Assembly: GCA_016794025.1 (NCBI GenBank)
Contig: JAEUKX010000045.1
Span: 52,291 to 116,290 of the forward strand
Direction of reading: 5' to 3'
Origin: Rhodospirillales bacterium
GTDB lineage: Bacteria; Pseudomonadota; Alphaproteobacteria; CACIAM-22H2
DNA length: 64,000 nt
Position numbers and translations under genes: made by a program. Positions 29,270 through 37,996 of the stretch are shown here, one piece after another (the stretch's first letter is position 1; each line of letters opens with the position of its first letter). The notes under the pieces were generated by a model. That model was not told the origin of the DNA, did not search any database, and was given only the letters and a program-made list of their open reading frames with translations.

Positions 29270-29950
29270 TCAAGTCTGCGACAGCAGGCCGTCCTTCAGC
29301 ACCAGCGTGCGGTCCATGCGCGCGGCAAGATCGGGGTTGTGCGTGGCAACCAGCGCGGCAAGTCCGGTACCGCGCACGAGCGTGAGCAGTTCGGCGAACA
29401 CGCCTTCGGCCGTGTGCGGGTCGAGATTGCCGGTCGGTTCGTCGGCCAGCAGCACGCGCGGCGCGTTGGCCACCGCGCGCACGATCGCCACGCGCTGCTG
29501 CTCGCCGCCCGACAGACGCGCCGGCCGGTGGTCGAGGCGCGCCGAAAGCCCGACGCGGCCGAGCAGTTCGCTTGCGCGTGCCGCAGCTGTTGCGCGCGGC
29601 CGGCCGGCGATGAGCTGGGGCATCATGACGTTTTCCAGCGCCGAGAATTCCGGCAGCAGGTGATGGAACTGGTAGACGAAACCCAGCGCGTTGCGCCGCT
29701 CGCGCGTGCGCTCGTCCTCGCTCATGCGCGCGCAGTCCCGCCCGCCGATACGGATCGTGCCCTCGTCGGGACGTTCGAGCAGGCCCGCGCAATGCAGCAG
29801 CGTTGACTTGCCGGCCCCCGACGGCCCGACCAGCGCCACGCACTCGCCCGGCATCAGGCGCAGGTCCGCCCCGCGCAGCACATGCAGTTCGCCGCCGGCC
29901 TGCACGAAACGGCGGTGCAGCCCCGATATCTCCAGCGCCGGCTCACTCAT
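29270..29950 (-). CDS. lolD: Lipoprotein-releasing system ATPase LolD
   Basis: ABC ATPase that powers extraction of lipoproteins from the inner membrane with the LolC/E membrane subunit. The 226 residues contain the Walker [10 protein letters not shown] (about 42-50), Q-loop [16 protein letters not shown], signature [14 protein letters not shown], and Walker [13 protein letters not shown]. It overlaps the lolC 3' end by 8 bp and belongs to the proS-lolC-lolD run. Confidence 0.96.
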   Translation of the reverse strand: MSEPALEISGLHRRFVQAGGELHVLRGADLRLMPGECVALVGPSGAGKSTLLHCAGLLERPDEGTIRIGGRDCARMSEDERTRERRNALGFVYQFHHLLPEFSALENVMMPQLIAGRPRATAAARASELLGRVGLSARLDHRPARLSGGEQQRVAIVRAVANAPRVLLADEPTGNLDPHTAEGVFAELLTLVRGTGLAALVATHNPDLAARMDRTLVLKDGLLSQT

Positions 29951-31193
29951 AGCGGAGCGCCTCCACCGGATCGAGGCGGGCCGCCCGCCACGCCGGATAG
30001 ACCGTTGCCAGGAACGACAGGCCCAGCGCCATCAGCACCACCTGCACGACCTCGCGCGGGTCCGACTTCGACGGAAGCTGGGTGAGGAAGTAGACCTCGG
30101 GCGAGAAAAGCTGCGTGCCGGTGAGCCACTGGAGGCCCTGGCGGATCGATTCGATGTTCGCATTGAAGACCACACCGAGCACGAAGCCCGCCATCGTGCC
30201 GAGAACGCCGACGGCCGTGCCAGCCATCAGGAAGATGCGCAGGATCGAGCCGCGCGAGGCACCCATCGTGCGCAGGATGGCGATGTCGCGCGTTTTGTCC
30301 TTCACCAGCATGATGAGCGAGGAGACGATGTTGAACGCCGCCACGAGGATGATCAGCGTCAGGATCAGGAACATCACGTTGCGTTCCACCATGACGGCAT
30401 TGAAGAAGCTCGAATTGGCTTCCTGCCAGTCGTACATGCGCACCTGCTGGCCCGCGACCGCGGCGATCGCCTTGCGCGCCTCCCACACGCGCTGGGGGTC
30501 CTTGACGAAGACCTCGATGCCCGAGACGTCCTCGCCGGTGCGAAAGAACAGCCGGCCCGCTTCCAGCGGCAGGAAGACGAACGCATTGTCGTATTCGAAC
30601 ATCCCCACTTCGTAGATGGCCACGACCTTGAAGGCGCGCAGCCGCGGCATCGTGCCGAACGCGGTCACGTTGCCCTGCGGCGAGATGAGCGTGATCCGGT
30701 CGCCCAAGCCCACGCCAAGACGCTGCGCCATGCGCGCGCCGATCATTGCCGCATCGTCGCCCGCAAAGTCGGCCAGCGAGCCGCGGCGGATGTTCGAGAC
30801 GACGAGGGTTCGCCGTGCCATGTCCTCGGGCCGCACGGCGCGCACGAGCGCACCGCCCGCGGCCCCATTGGCCGTTGCCATCACCTGCCCCTCGACGAGC
30901 GGCGCGGCATCGACGACCTCGGGCAGCTTGCGGATCCGGTCGGCCAGCCCCTGCCAGTCCTGCAGAGGCACGGCCTGGCCCGAGATCGTGAGATGGCCGT
31001 TGAGCCCCAGGATGCGGCCCAGCAGTTCTGCGCGGAAGCCGTTCATCACCGCCATCACGATGATGAGCGTGGCGACGCCGAGCGCGATGCCGCCCAGCGA
31101 GAACCACGCGATCACCGAGATGAAGCCTTCCTGCCGGCGCGAACGCAGGTAGCGCAGCGCCACCGAGCGTTCAAAGCCGTCGAACCAAGCCAT
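29943..31193 (-). CDS. lolC: Lipoprotein-releasing system permease LolC/LolE
   Basis: Inner-membrane subunit of the LolCDE exporter, 416 residues. The N-terminal cytoplasmic stretch [29 protein letters not shown] leads into the first membrane helix. A large periplasmic domain follows (about 50-270), and the FtsX-type C-terminal part has three more helices with [21 protein letters not shown]. Only one permease gene is present, as in many alphaproteobacteria, which suggests a homodimer in place of LolC plus LolE (inference). Confidence 0.95.
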   Translation of the reverse strand: MAWFDGFERSVALRYLRSRRQEGFISVIAWFSLGGIALGVATLIIVMAVMNGFRAELLGRILGLNGHLTISGQAVPLQDWQGLADRIRKLPEVVDAAPLVEGQVMATANGAAGGALVRAVRPEDMARRTLVVSNIRRGSLADFAGDDAAMIGARMAQRLGVGLGDRITLISPQGNVTAFGTMPRLRAFKVVAIYEVGMFEYDNAFVFLPLEAGRLFFRTGEDVSGIEVFVKDPQRVWEARKAIAAVAGQQVRMYDWQEANSSFFNAVMVERNVMFLILTLIILVAAFNIVSSLIMLVKDKTRDIAILRTMGASRGSILRIFLMAGTAVGVLGTMAGFVLGVVFNANIESIRQGLQWLTGTQLFSPEVYFLTQLPSKSDPREVVQVVLMALGLSFLATVYPAWRAARLDPVEALRYE

Positions 31194-31215
31194 CCGCGCG
31201 CCCCTCGCCCGCCGC

Positions 31216-32538
31216 TCAGCCGGCCTTGGCGGTCAGGCGGTTCATCGCCTCGTCGAGCGACATCTCGACGCGCTCGCCCGTACGGCGGCGCTTGAGCTCG
31301 ACCTTGCCGTTGGCGATCCCGCGCGGCCCGACCACGAGCTGCCAGGGAAGGCCGATGAGGTCCATCGTGGCGAACTTGGCGCCGGCGCTGTCGGTCGTGT
31401 CGGCGTAGAGCGTGTCCTTGCCGGCCTTGGCAAGCCGCGCATAGAGATCCTCGCACGCCGCATCGCACTTGGCGTCGCCCGTGCGCAGGTTCACGAGCGC
31501 CACGTCGAACGGCGCCACAGCATCCGGCCATACGATTCCGGCCTCGTCATGGCTCGCCTCGATGATGGCACCGGCAAGGCGCGACACGCCGATGCCGTAG
31601 GAACCCATCTCGACCGTGACCGGCTCGCCGTTGGCGCCGGCCACCGTCGCGCCCATCGGCTTGGAGTACTTCGTGCCGAAATAGAAGATGTGCCCGACCT
31701 CGATGCCGCGCGCCTTGCGCAGGCGGTCGGGCGCCACCGGGCATTTCGCCGCATCGTGCATTTCGCTCGTCGCGGCGTATTTCGACAGCCATTCGTCGAC
31801 CAGCGGCTGCAGGTCGGACTTGAAGTCGATCTCCTGCTTCAGCACGTCGGCATCGAGCCAGGCCGCATCGCAGTAGACTTCCGACTCGCCCGTGTCGGCG
31901 AGGATGATGAATTCGTGCGACAGGTCGCCGCCGATGGGGCCCGTATCCGCACGCATCGGAATCGCCTTCAGCCCCATGCGCGCGTAGGTGCGCAGGTAGG
32001 CGACGAACATCCTGTTGTACGAGGCGCGCGCGCTGGTCGCGTCGAGATCGAAGGAGTACGCATCCTTCATCAGGAACTCGCGACCGCGCATCACGCCAAA
32101 TCGCGGGCGCACCTCGTCGCGGAACTTCCACTGGATATGATAGAGGTTGAGCGGCAGGTCCTTGTAGCTCTTGACCGAGGTGCGGAAGATCTCGGTGATC
32201 ATCTCCTCGTTCGTCGGGCCGTAGAGCATGTCGCGCTCGTGCCGGTCGACGATACGCAGCATCTCCTTGCCGTAGTCGTCGTAGCGGCCGCTCGTGCGCC
32301 ACAGGTCGGCGGGCTGGATCGTGGGCATGAGCACTTCGATTGCGCCTGCACGGTCCTGCTCCTCGCGTACGATCTGTTCGATCTTCTTGAGGACGCGGAA
32401 GCCGAGCGGCAGCCACGAATAGATGCCGGCAGCCTCCTGCCGGATCATGCCCGCACGCAGCATCAGCCGGTGCGAGACGATCTGCGCCTCGGAGGGGTTT
32501 TCCTTGATCGTGGGCAGGAAGTAGCGCGAAAGGCGCAT
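31216..32538 (-). CDS. proS: Prolyl-tRNA synthetase, short bacterial type
   Basis: Class II synthetase that charges tRNA-Pro. At 440 residues it is shorter than the E. coli enzyme (572) because the editing insertion between motifs 2 and 3 is missing: [21 protein letters not shown] runs on quickly to [18 protein letters not shown]. Alphaproteobacteria with this form are known to use a free-standing ProXp-ala deacylase for editing; none is in the window. The C-terminal anticodon domain ([16 protein letters not shown]) is complete. It precedes lolC by 22 bp. Confidence 0.96.
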   Translation of the reverse strand: MRLSRYFLPTIKENPSEAQIVSHRLMLRAGMIRQEAAGIYSWLPLGFRVLKKIEQIVREEQDRAGAIEVLMPTIQPADLWRTSGRYDDYGKEMLRIVDRHERDMLYGPTNEEMITEIFRTSVKSYKDLPLNLYHIQWKFRDEVRPRFGVMRGREFLMKDAYSFDLDATSARASYNRMFVAYLRTYARMGLKAIPMRADTGPIGGDLSHEFIILADTGESEVYCDAAWLDADVLKQEIDFKSDLQPLVDEWLSKYAATSEMHDAAKCPVAPDRLRKARGIEVGHIFYFGTKYSKPMGATVAGANGEPVTVEMGSYGIGVSRLAGAIIEASHDEAGIVWPDAVAPFDVALVNLRTGDAKCDAACEDLYARLAKAGKDTLYADTTDSAGAKFATMDLIGLPWQLVVGPRGIANGKVELKRRRTGERVEMSLDEAMNRLTAKAG

Positions 32539-32593
32539 GGAATCGACGGACCTCGGTTCTGGAGAGCGGAAGGCGGCAGAAGCTATGCGATGG

Positions 32594-33037
32594 CTAGCGC
32601 GGTGCCAAGCCTTGCTGACGGCAGGCCTCGCGCAGCGCCTCGATTTCCGGGTTGCCCAGCGCCTCGCCGTTGTAGAGCACCTTTCCCGACAGCAGGTCCA
32701 TCTGGACCTGACCCAGCTTCACGTTGGGCTGGAAAAGCGGCGATCCTGCCGGAAGCCCGTATTTCGTGAGGTCGACCGCGATATCGAACGTGACCGTATC
32801 GGGCACCTTGATCTGCGGCGCGGGATTGAGGTCGGCGCCCGCGACAGGCCGGCCGTTGACGTCCACGCCGGGCTTGTAGGCCACGTCCGCGGCAGGTCGA
32901 TGCTCGGTGAAAAGGCGCCGGCAGTCGGCCGCGGTGACCTGCACTTTCGTCGCAGCCGGTTTGCCCGTTCCCTGGGCAAGGACCGGGACCGCAAGCACTA
33001 CAAAAAGCCCCACCACAACAGCCCCGAAACGATGCAT
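32594..33037 (-). CDS. Secreted protein of unknown function upstream of proS
   Basis: A 147-residue protein with a signal peptide ([23 protein letters not shown], cleavage near residue 22) and no membrane helix afterwards, so it is probably periplasmic. The mature part includes [35 protein letters not shown] and [20 protein letters not shown] do not recognise the family. The ATG at 33037 has an excellent ribosome-binding site (AAGGAGG 7 bases upstream). It ends 55 bp before proS in the same direction. Confidence 0.8.
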   Translation of the reverse strand: MHRFGAVVVGLFVVLAVPVLAQGTGKPAATKVQVTAADCRRLFTEHRPAADVAYKPGVDVNGRPVAGADLNPAPQIKVPDTVTFDIAVDLTKYGLPAGSPLFQPNVKLGQVQMDLLSGKVLYNGEALGNPEIEALREACRQQGLAPR

Positions 33038-33170
33038 CGGCCGCCTCCTTCGCAGGCAGGATCGCCTGCCATTCTGGCTTTTTCGCGCCGTCCGGGCAAA
33101 GGCAGGGCAGGACGTTGAACCCATTAGTAATTTCATTTCGTTCGTGTACCCCCAATCTTTCAGAAAGCAC

Positions 33171-33198
33171 TCGACTCCCGGTTTTCGGCCGATATACT
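33171..33198 (+). promoter_or_regulatory. Candidate promoter of the plus-strand small RNA
   Basis: A near-consensus -10 TATACT (33193-33198) is preceded at a 16-bp spacing by TCGACT (33171-33176), a four-of-six match to TTGACA. No coding gene follows on this strand before the strong terminator at 33292-33334, so this pair would drive a transcript of about 130 bases. The assignment is by eye only. Confidence 0.45.
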
Positions 33199-33204
33199 CC
33201 CTGC

Positions 33205-33334
33205 CCAACCAATGACCCCAAACGGGGCGACGGTTCAGGCAGCACGTTACGCTTGAGGCACACGGCCCAAGTTTGGGGAGACAGACCGCCGCCAGGCCCG
33301 GACGATCCGAACGGATCTCCGGGCCTTGGTTTTT
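33205..33334 (+). ncRNA. Candidate small RNA, about 130 nt
   Basis: The 339-bp gap between tag and the secreted-protein gene contains a promoter-like pair followed by a very strong intrinsic terminator on the plus strand, where no protein gene lies. The transcript body has a local hairpin (CCCC-AAAC-GGGG at 33216-33227) that competes with a distal pairing of CCCCAAAC with GTTTGGGG (near 33271), so two folds are possible. I compared it with memory of 6S, SRP and tmRNA hallmarks and found no convincing match. Identity and start point are unproven. Confidence 0.5.
33292..33334 (+). terminator. Strong intrinsic terminator of the small RNA
   Basis: The stem CCAGGCCCGGA pairs with TCCGGGCCTTGG (one bulged T). 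It is extended inward by GATCC/GGATC around a GAAC loop with one bulged C, and followed by TTTTT at 33330-33334. The run of T lies only on the plus strand; the minus-strand side is followed by GC-rich sequence, so it does not serve tag. Confidence 0.8.
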
Positions 33335-33376
33335 GGAGCGGATCGGATACGAACGTATCGCCGTCCGACAACAGTG

Positions 33377-33934
33377 TTAGTACTTGAAGCCCGCTTTTGC
33401 CGCGCGCATCCACGGCGGATCGAGCCGCGCGATCCTGCCCGCCGTCGCGCAGTCGGCGCGGTGCGCGCCCGGCAGGTAGCCGAGGCTCATCAGGAATTCG
33501 CCCACGATCTCGCCGCCGGTGAACTTGAACGTCTTCCGGAAGAGCTTCACCCAGTCGGGCTTCGTGCGCGGATGATTCGCGTCGATCCAGTGCGCGAATG
33601 AACCGTGCGCGCGCTCCAGGTCGAGAATCACGCCCGCATTGTGGATGGCGGCGGCAACCTTCAGGCGGTTGCGCACGATGCCGGCGTCGGCCAGAAGGCG
33701 CTTCACGTCGCGTGCGCCGAACCGCGCGACTTTCGCCGGCTCGAAGGCGGCATAGGCCTTCCTGAAGCTCTCACGCTTCTTCAGCATGAGGTCCCAGGAA
33801 AGTCCCGCCTGGTTGATCTCGAGAATCAGCCGTTCGAACAGCACGCGCGTATCGCGCGCGGGGAAGCCGTGTTCGCGGTCGTGGTAGGGCCCGTGAACCG
33901 GGTTGCCCTCGCAGTAGGCGCAGTAACCGCTCAT
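33377..33934 (-). CDS. tag: DNA-3-methyladenine glycosylase I
   Basis: Removes 3-methyladenine from alkylated DNA. The 185 residues show the family zinc-ribbon ends: an N-terminal Cys/His region (YCAYCEGNPVHGPYHDREHGF) and the C-terminal HRADC. The helix-hairpin-helix glycosylase core contains LILEINQAGLSWDLMLKKRE and DAGIVRNRLKVAAAIHNA. The usual EWG of the N-terminal motif reads EHG here. The ATG at 33934 overlaps the DUF1467 stop by 4 bp. Confidence 0.94.
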   Translation of the reverse strand: MSGYCAYCEGNPVHGPYHDREHGFPARDTRVLFERLILEINQAGLSWDLMLKKRESFRKAYAAFEPAKVARFGARDVKRLLADAGIVRNRLKVAAAIHNAGVILDLERAHGSFAHWIDANHPRTKPDWVKLFRKTFKFTGGEIVGEFLMSLGYLPGAHRADCATAGRIARLDPPWMRAAKAGFKY

Positions 33935-34191
33935 TTGCCTGCCGGGATGGCGGGCCCCATCGCGAAATCCAGCAGGTCGTATTGGCTCGCGTAACCGACG
34001 GCCGCCGTGATCGCCAGCGCGATCACCGTCGTCCAGATAACCTTTCTGAGCATCATCGGCTTTTCGGGAGCGCCGGCCATCTGGCCGCGGCCCAGCGATT
34101 CCGCATTGCCCTTGATCCCGATGGGCAGCGCCATGAACAGCACCATCCACCACGCGATCACGAAGGTGGCGGCAAGGGTGAAAACGTTCAT
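33931..34191 (-). CDS. DUF1467 family membrane protein
   Basis: An 86-residue inner-membrane protein with two hydrophobic helices (LAATFVIAWWMVLFMALPIG and VIWTTVIALAITAAVGYAS) separated by a polar loop. The segment WWMVLFMALPIGIK is characteristic of DUF1467, a family known mainly from alphaproteobacteria and often found next to methylmalonyl-CoA epimerase and RNase J genes, as here. Function is unknown. It overlaps the mce stop by 4 bp and the tag start by 4 bp. Confidence 0.88.
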   Translation of the reverse strand: MNVFTLAATFVIAWWMVLFMALPIGIKGNAESLGRGQMAGAPEKPMMLRKVIWTTVIALAITAAVGYASQYDLLDFAMGPAIPAGK

Positions 34192-34598
34192 GCCTGCTCG
34201 AGCTCCACGAGCGTGCCGCAGAAATCCTTCGGATGCAGGAACAGCACGGGCTTGTCGTGCGCGCCGGTCCTGGGGTTTCCGTCGCCCAGCACGCGTGCCC
34301 CCTCCGCCTTCAGCCGGTCGCGCGCGGCAAGGATGTCGTCGACCTCGTAGCAGACATGGTGCATGCCGCCCGACGGATGGTCGGCGAGGAACTTCGCGAT
34401 GGGCGAGTTCTCGCCCAGCGGATGGAGAAGCTCGATCTTGGTGTTCGGCAGTTCCACGAAGACCGTCGTCACGCCGTGCGCAGGCAGATCGATGGGTCTC
34501 GAGACTTTCGCGCCAAGCGCGCCGGCGTAGGTCTTCGTCGCGGCAGCAAGGTCAGGCACGACGATGGCGACATGGTTGAGGCGTCCGATCATGGCCAC
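34188..34598 (-). CDS. mce: Methylmalonyl-CoA epimerase
   Basis: Interconverts (S)- and (R)-methylmalonyl-CoA in propionate metabolism. The 136-residue VOC-fold protein has metal-binding positions in RLNHVAIVVPDL, IELLHPLGENSPIAKFL, GGMHHVCYEVDDI and a C-terminal LVELEQA. The start may be the ATG at 34598 or the one two codons in. It is the first gene after an AT-rich gap and may begin a short operon mce-DUF1467-tag. Confidence 0.93.
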   Translation of the reverse strand: MAMIGRLNHVAIVVPDLAAATKTYAGALGAKVSRPIDLPAHGVTTVFVELPNTKIELLHPLGENSPIAKFLADHPSGGMHHVCYEVDDILAARDRLKAEGARVLGDGNPRTGAHDKPVLFLHPKDFCGTLVELEQA

Positions 34599-34638
34599 AC
34601 AGATAGCACCGGGGGCCGGTCTCAGCGATAGGAATAAT

Positions 34639-34668
34639 ATTTTATCTATGGTCTATTTTCTTGTACAA
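34639..34668 (-). promoter_or_regulatory. Candidate promoter of mce-DUF1467-tag
   Basis: On the minus strand TTGTAC (34668-34663) and TAAAAT (34644-34639) are separated by 18 bp, about 35 bp before the mce start. The 203-bp gap here is far more AT-rich than its surroundings. The match is by eye only. Confidence 0.4.
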
Positions 34669-34759
34669 TCTATGAATGATCTTTCGGGTCGTGCGGTCAG
34701 GAATTAGGGGACTCTCGACTGCCAGGATTCAGGTAATAATTGTTATAAATCAATATATT

Positions 34760-34780
34760 GACAGGCGACTGTCGCCTGTC
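34760..34780 (-). terminator. Perfect 9-bp hairpin after rnj
   Basis: GACAGGCGA pairs perfectly with TCGCCTGTC around a 3-base loop, beginning 22 bases after the rnj stop codon. The following sequence is AT-rich but lacks a run of T, so it may be a weak terminator or an mRNA 3'-end stabiliser at the end of the nuo-birA-coaX-rnj run. Confidence 0.45.
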
Positions 34781-34801
34781 CATCACAGGAATACTGCGGC
34801 T

Positions 34802-36457
34802 TCAGAGCCGGACGACGTGGATCTCGGCGATCGGCTTCTTGCCCCGACGCTGGGAAACCAGCTTGCGTACCGCGCGCCGGGCTGCTTCGGCCAACGTCGC
34901 GTCTGGCGCCTTGTCGGGGCATTTGGCGACCGCACCGCGGACCGCCTCGACCAGATCCTCGGCCAGTTCGTCCGACGGATCCTCGGGGTCGATCAGGCCG
35001 GGCGCCGACACGCGCGGGTCGGACATCAGCCGTCCCTTCCGGTCGACAACGACTGTCGCCACGACGGCCCCGTTCCAAAGCAGCTTCGCGCGCCCGCGTA
35101 CAACCGCCCCGTCCATCGGCAACAGCCGGTCGCCATCCACAGCCCAGCGCCCGGCCTGCACGCGCTCGACCACCCGCGGGCCTTCGGCACCGTCGAGACG
35201 GATGAGATCACCGTTTGCGGGAACGAGGGTGTGCTTGACCTGACAGGCGCGCGCGAGCTCGGCATGCGCCTCCATGTGGACCTGCTCGCCGTGGACCGGG
35301 ATGGCGATGCGCGGCCGGATCCACTGATACATCGCAGAAAGTTCGTCGCGGCAGGGATGGCCCGACACGTGGATGGCGGCCTCGCGATCCGTGATGACCT
35401 TGACGCCGAGCCGCATGAGCTGGTTCTGCAACTGCCCGACCGGCTTCTCGTTGCCCGGGATCGTGCGCGAGGAGAACAGCGCCCAGTCCCCTTCCTCAAG
35501 TACGACATGCGGATGCTCGTCGACCGCGATGCGGCTCAGAGCCGCGCGCGGTTCGCCTTGCGAGCCCGTGCAGATCATCAGGATGCGGTCGCGCGGCACG
35601 TAGCCGGCGTCGCTTTCCGTCAGGAATGGCGGCAGGTCGCGCAGGTAGCCGTTGTCCTGGGCCGCCTCGAGGATGCGCCAAAGCGACCGGCCCACCAGCG
35701 CGCATTCGCGCCCCGCCTTCTTCGCCGCGCGCGCGACCGTCTCCAGCCGCGCCACGTTAGAGGCAAAGCACGCCACCGCCACGCGGTGTGGCGCCTGTGC
35801 GATCAGCTTTTCGAGCTCGACGGCAACCGATTCCTCGCTGCCCGACGTGCCTTCCTTGGTCGCGTTCGTCGAGTCGCCGACCAGCGCCAGCACGCCCTCC
35901 TCGCCCACGCGGCGGAAGGCGTCTGCGTCCGTCACAGGGCCCACGACGGGGCCCGTGTCGAGCTTCCAGTCGCCCGTGTGCAGTACCGTACCGGCGGGCG
36001 TACGGATCGCCAGCGCATTGGGCTCAGGGATCGAATGGGTGATGTGGAGAAGTTCGATCTCGAAATCGCCGAGTTTCAGGCGCGAACCCTGCTCGATCTC
36101 GTGGATCGGCACCTCTCGGCCGAAATCCGTTTCGGCCAGCTTGAGCTTGAGGAACGTCGCGGTAAAGCCGGTCGCGTAGATCGGGCAACGCAGCATCGGC
36201 CACAGATACTGGACTGCGCCCAGATGGTCCTCGTGCGCATGCGTGAGGACGAGTCCGATCAGGTCCTCGCGGTTCTCGGCGATGAAGGTCGGATCGGGCG
36301 TGATCACATCGACGCCCGTCGAGGTGCCGTCGCCGAACGTCACGCCAAGATCGACCATCAGCCACTTCCCGCGATAGCGGTAGAGGTTGAGGTTCATCCC
36401 GATCTCGCCTGAACCGCCGAGGGGAAGAAAATAGAGGCCGTCGTCGCGTCTTGTCAT
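34802..36457 (-). CDS. rnj: Ribonuclease J
   Basis: Metallo-beta-lactamase/beta-CASP RNase with endo- and 5'-exonuclease activity in RNA decay and rRNA maturation. The 551 residues carry the zinc motif HAHEDH (73-78), further ligands in THSIPEPNA and HTGDWKLD, the beta-CASP core, and HVSGHPCRDEL, followed by the C-terminal domain. The start ATG shares one base with the coaX stop. Its place after coaX is typical of Rhodospirillales-like genomes. Confidence 0.95.
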   Translation of the reverse strand: MTRRDDGLYFLPLGGSGEIGMNLNLYRYRGKWLMVDLGVTFGDGTSTGVDVITPDPTFIAENREDLIGLVLTHAHEDHLGAVQYLWPMLRCPIYATGFTATFLKLKLAETDFGREVPIHEIEQGSRLKLGDFEIELLHITHSIPEPNALAIRTPAGTVLHTGDWKLDTGPVVGPVTDADAFRRVGEEGVLALVGDSTNATKEGTSGSEESVAVELEKLIAQAPHRVAVACFASNVARLETVARAAKKAGRECALVGRSLWRILEAAQDNGYLRDLPPFLTESDAGYVPRDRILMICTGSQGEPRAALSRIAVDEHPHVVLEEGDWALFSSRTIPGNEKPVGQLQNQLMRLGVKVITDREAAIHVSGHPCRDELSAMYQWIRPRIAIPVHGEQVHMEAHAELARACQVKHTLVPANGDLIRLDGAEGPRVVERVQAGRWAVDGDRLLPMDGAVVRGRAKLLWNGAVVATVVVDRKGRLMSDPRVSAPGLIDPEDPSDELAEDLVEAVRGAVAKCPDKAPDATLAEAARRAVRKLVSQRRGKKPIAEIHVVRL

Positions 36458-37227
36458 CAGGTGCGGTTCAGCGCGTGGATGTCCACGAGTCCCTTGAGCG
36501 TCAGGTCGGGGTCGACATGCTGGACGAGAGGCGTGTGCTCCGCCACGATCGAGATGAGCCCGCCCGTGCCGATGAACGTCGGCGGCGCCCCCAGTTCGTC
36601 CGCGATGCGCTTGCCGATCCCCTCGATCAGTCCGACATAGCCCCAGAAGATGCCCGACTGCATGGCGCCGATGGTATTCGTGCCCACGACCTTGCCGGGC
36701 CGGCGGATCTCGATGCGCGGCAGCTTCGCCGCCCCCATGTAGAGCGCCTCGAAGGCGAGATTGATGCCGGGACTGATCGTGCCCCCGCAGTAGTTGCCGG
36801 CCTCATCGAGAACATCGAATGTCGTCGCGGTGCCGAGGTCGATGACCACGCCCGGCATCCGGTAGCGCGTGCGCGCGCCGACCGCGTTGGCGATACGGTC
36901 GGCTCCCGCCTCCTCCGGCCGGTCGATCCGGATCTCGATGCCGTATCGGACCCCCTTCTCCCCGACGATCACCGGGTCCGCCTTGGCATAGCGGCGGCAG
37001 AAGTCGCGCAGATTGAACATCGCCTGCGGCACGACGTTGGAAACCACGACGCCGTCGATTTGGGCGAGCGTCATCCCTTCAAGCGCCATCAGGTGCGTGA
37101 GCCAGACCGCATATTCGTCAGCCGTTCGCCGCGGATCTGTCGAGATGCGCCAGGAGGCGCGCTTCTCGCGTCCGTCGAAGGCACCGAAGACCGTATTGGT
37201 GTTGTTGGAATTTATGACGAGCAGCAT
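36457..37227 (-). CDS. coaX: Type III pantothenate kinase with atypical first motif
   Basis: Phosphorylates pantothenate at the start of coenzyme A synthesis. The 256-residue ASKHA-fold protein has GADR with the conserved Asp110, VIDLGTATTFDV (Asp130) and GGTISPGINLAFEALYM. The first phosphate motif reads INSNNTNTVFG, so the residue that is usually Asp (IDxGNTN) is Asn6 and the usual Gly is Asn8. The rest of the active site looks intact, so I expect a working or altered enzyme. The ATG at 37227 lies 4 bp after the birA stop; longer versions run back into birA. Confidence 0.92.
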   Translation of the reverse strand: MLLVINSNNTNTVFGAFDGREKRASWRISTDPRRTADEYAVWLTHLMALEGMTLAQIDGVVVSNVVPQAMFNLRDFCRRYAKADPVIVGEKGVRYGIEIRIDRPEEAGADRIANAVGARTRYRMPGVVIDLGTATTFDVLDEAGNYCGGTISPGINLAFEALYMGAAKLPRIEIRRPGKVVGTNTIGAMQSGIFWGYVGLIEGIGKRIADELGAPPTFIGTGGLISIVAEHTPLVQHVDPDLTLKGLVDIHALNRT

Positions 37228-37231
37228 GACC

Positions 37232-37996
37232 TCATGTCCCCGCCAGATGAACGTCGCCGGCCGCGATGGTACGCCTTCCTTGCGCCGTGTCGAGCAGCAG
37301 CGCGCCGTGTCCGTCAAGACCGGCAAAGGTGCCGTGCGTCGTCTCGGCAGGAAGGCGGACCTCGATACGCTCGCCAAGACCGGCGGCATGCGCGATCCAG
37401 GCCTCTCGCACCGGCGCGAAGCCGCCCTCGTGCCAGCGCGTTACCCAGTCCATGAAATGCCGGGCAAAGCCCTCGAGCGCCGCTTCCGGCGCCAGCGTCT
37501 CGCCCGTTGCCTCGCGAATGTCCGTTGCCGGAATGCGGGCATTCGCCGGATGCGAGACCAGGTTCACGCCAAGGCCGAGGATCATGAAATCGAGCCGCTC
37601 GCCTTGCCCCTCGGCCTCGAGCAGGATGCCCGCCACCTTGCGTGCTCCCAGCAGGATGTCGTTCGGCCATTTGAACCGCAAGGGGGCTGCCGGCCGCGCA
37701 TGCGGCCCGATCATGCCGCCCGCCCCCAGTGCCGCCACGAAGGCAAGCTGCACCGCCTCGCGCGGTGGACAGTCCGGGCGAAGCACCAATGACATGTAGA
37801 GATTGCCCGGCGGCGAGGACCATTCTCGGCCCTGACGGCCCCGCCCGGCCGATTGCGTGCGCGCCCAGACGATGGTGCCGTCGGCCGCGCCGTCGCGGGC
37901 CAGCGTGCGCGCCTCGTCGTTTGTCGAGCCCGCCGCGTCCAGCGCGACAAGCCGGTAGGCGGGCGGAAGCCGGATCGCCGCCGCCGCCTGCGTCAT
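37232..37996 (-). CDS. birA: Biotin-[acetyl-CoA carboxylase] ligase
   Basis: Attaches biotin to carboxyl-carrier proteins through biotinyl-AMP. The 254 residues contain the adenylate loop GRGRQGREW (51-59), KWPNDILLGARKVAGIL (109-125) and a C-terminal SH3-like domain (GTFAGLDGHGALLLD). There is no N-terminal helix-turn-helix, so it is the monofunctional type without repressor activity. It overlaps the nuoN stop by 4 bp. Confidence 0.95.
   Translation of the reverse strand: MTQAAAAIRLPPAYRLVALDAAGSTNDEARTLARDGAADGTIVWARTQSAGRGRQGREWSSPPGNLYMSLVLRPDCPPREAVQLAFVAALGAGGMIGPHARPAAPLRFKWPNDILLGARKVAGILLEAEGQGERLDFMILGLGVNLVSHPANARIPATDIREATGETLAPEAALEGFARHFMDWVTRWHEGGFAPVREAWIAHAAGLGERIEVRLPAETTHGTFAGLDGHGALLLDTAQGRRTIAAGDVHLAGT

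Noticed and set aside
32594..33208. A 57-residue extension of the secreted protein upstream of proS.
   Set aside because: It would bury the signal peptide; a strong ribosome-binding site lies directly before the ATG at 33037.
33205..33334. Assignment of the small RNA to 6S, SRP RNA or tmRNA.
   Set aside because: It contains a CCGATAT word reminiscent of 6S just upstream, but lacks the 6S closing stem, the SRP GGAAGCAGCC-type loop and any tmRNA tag-coding sequence.
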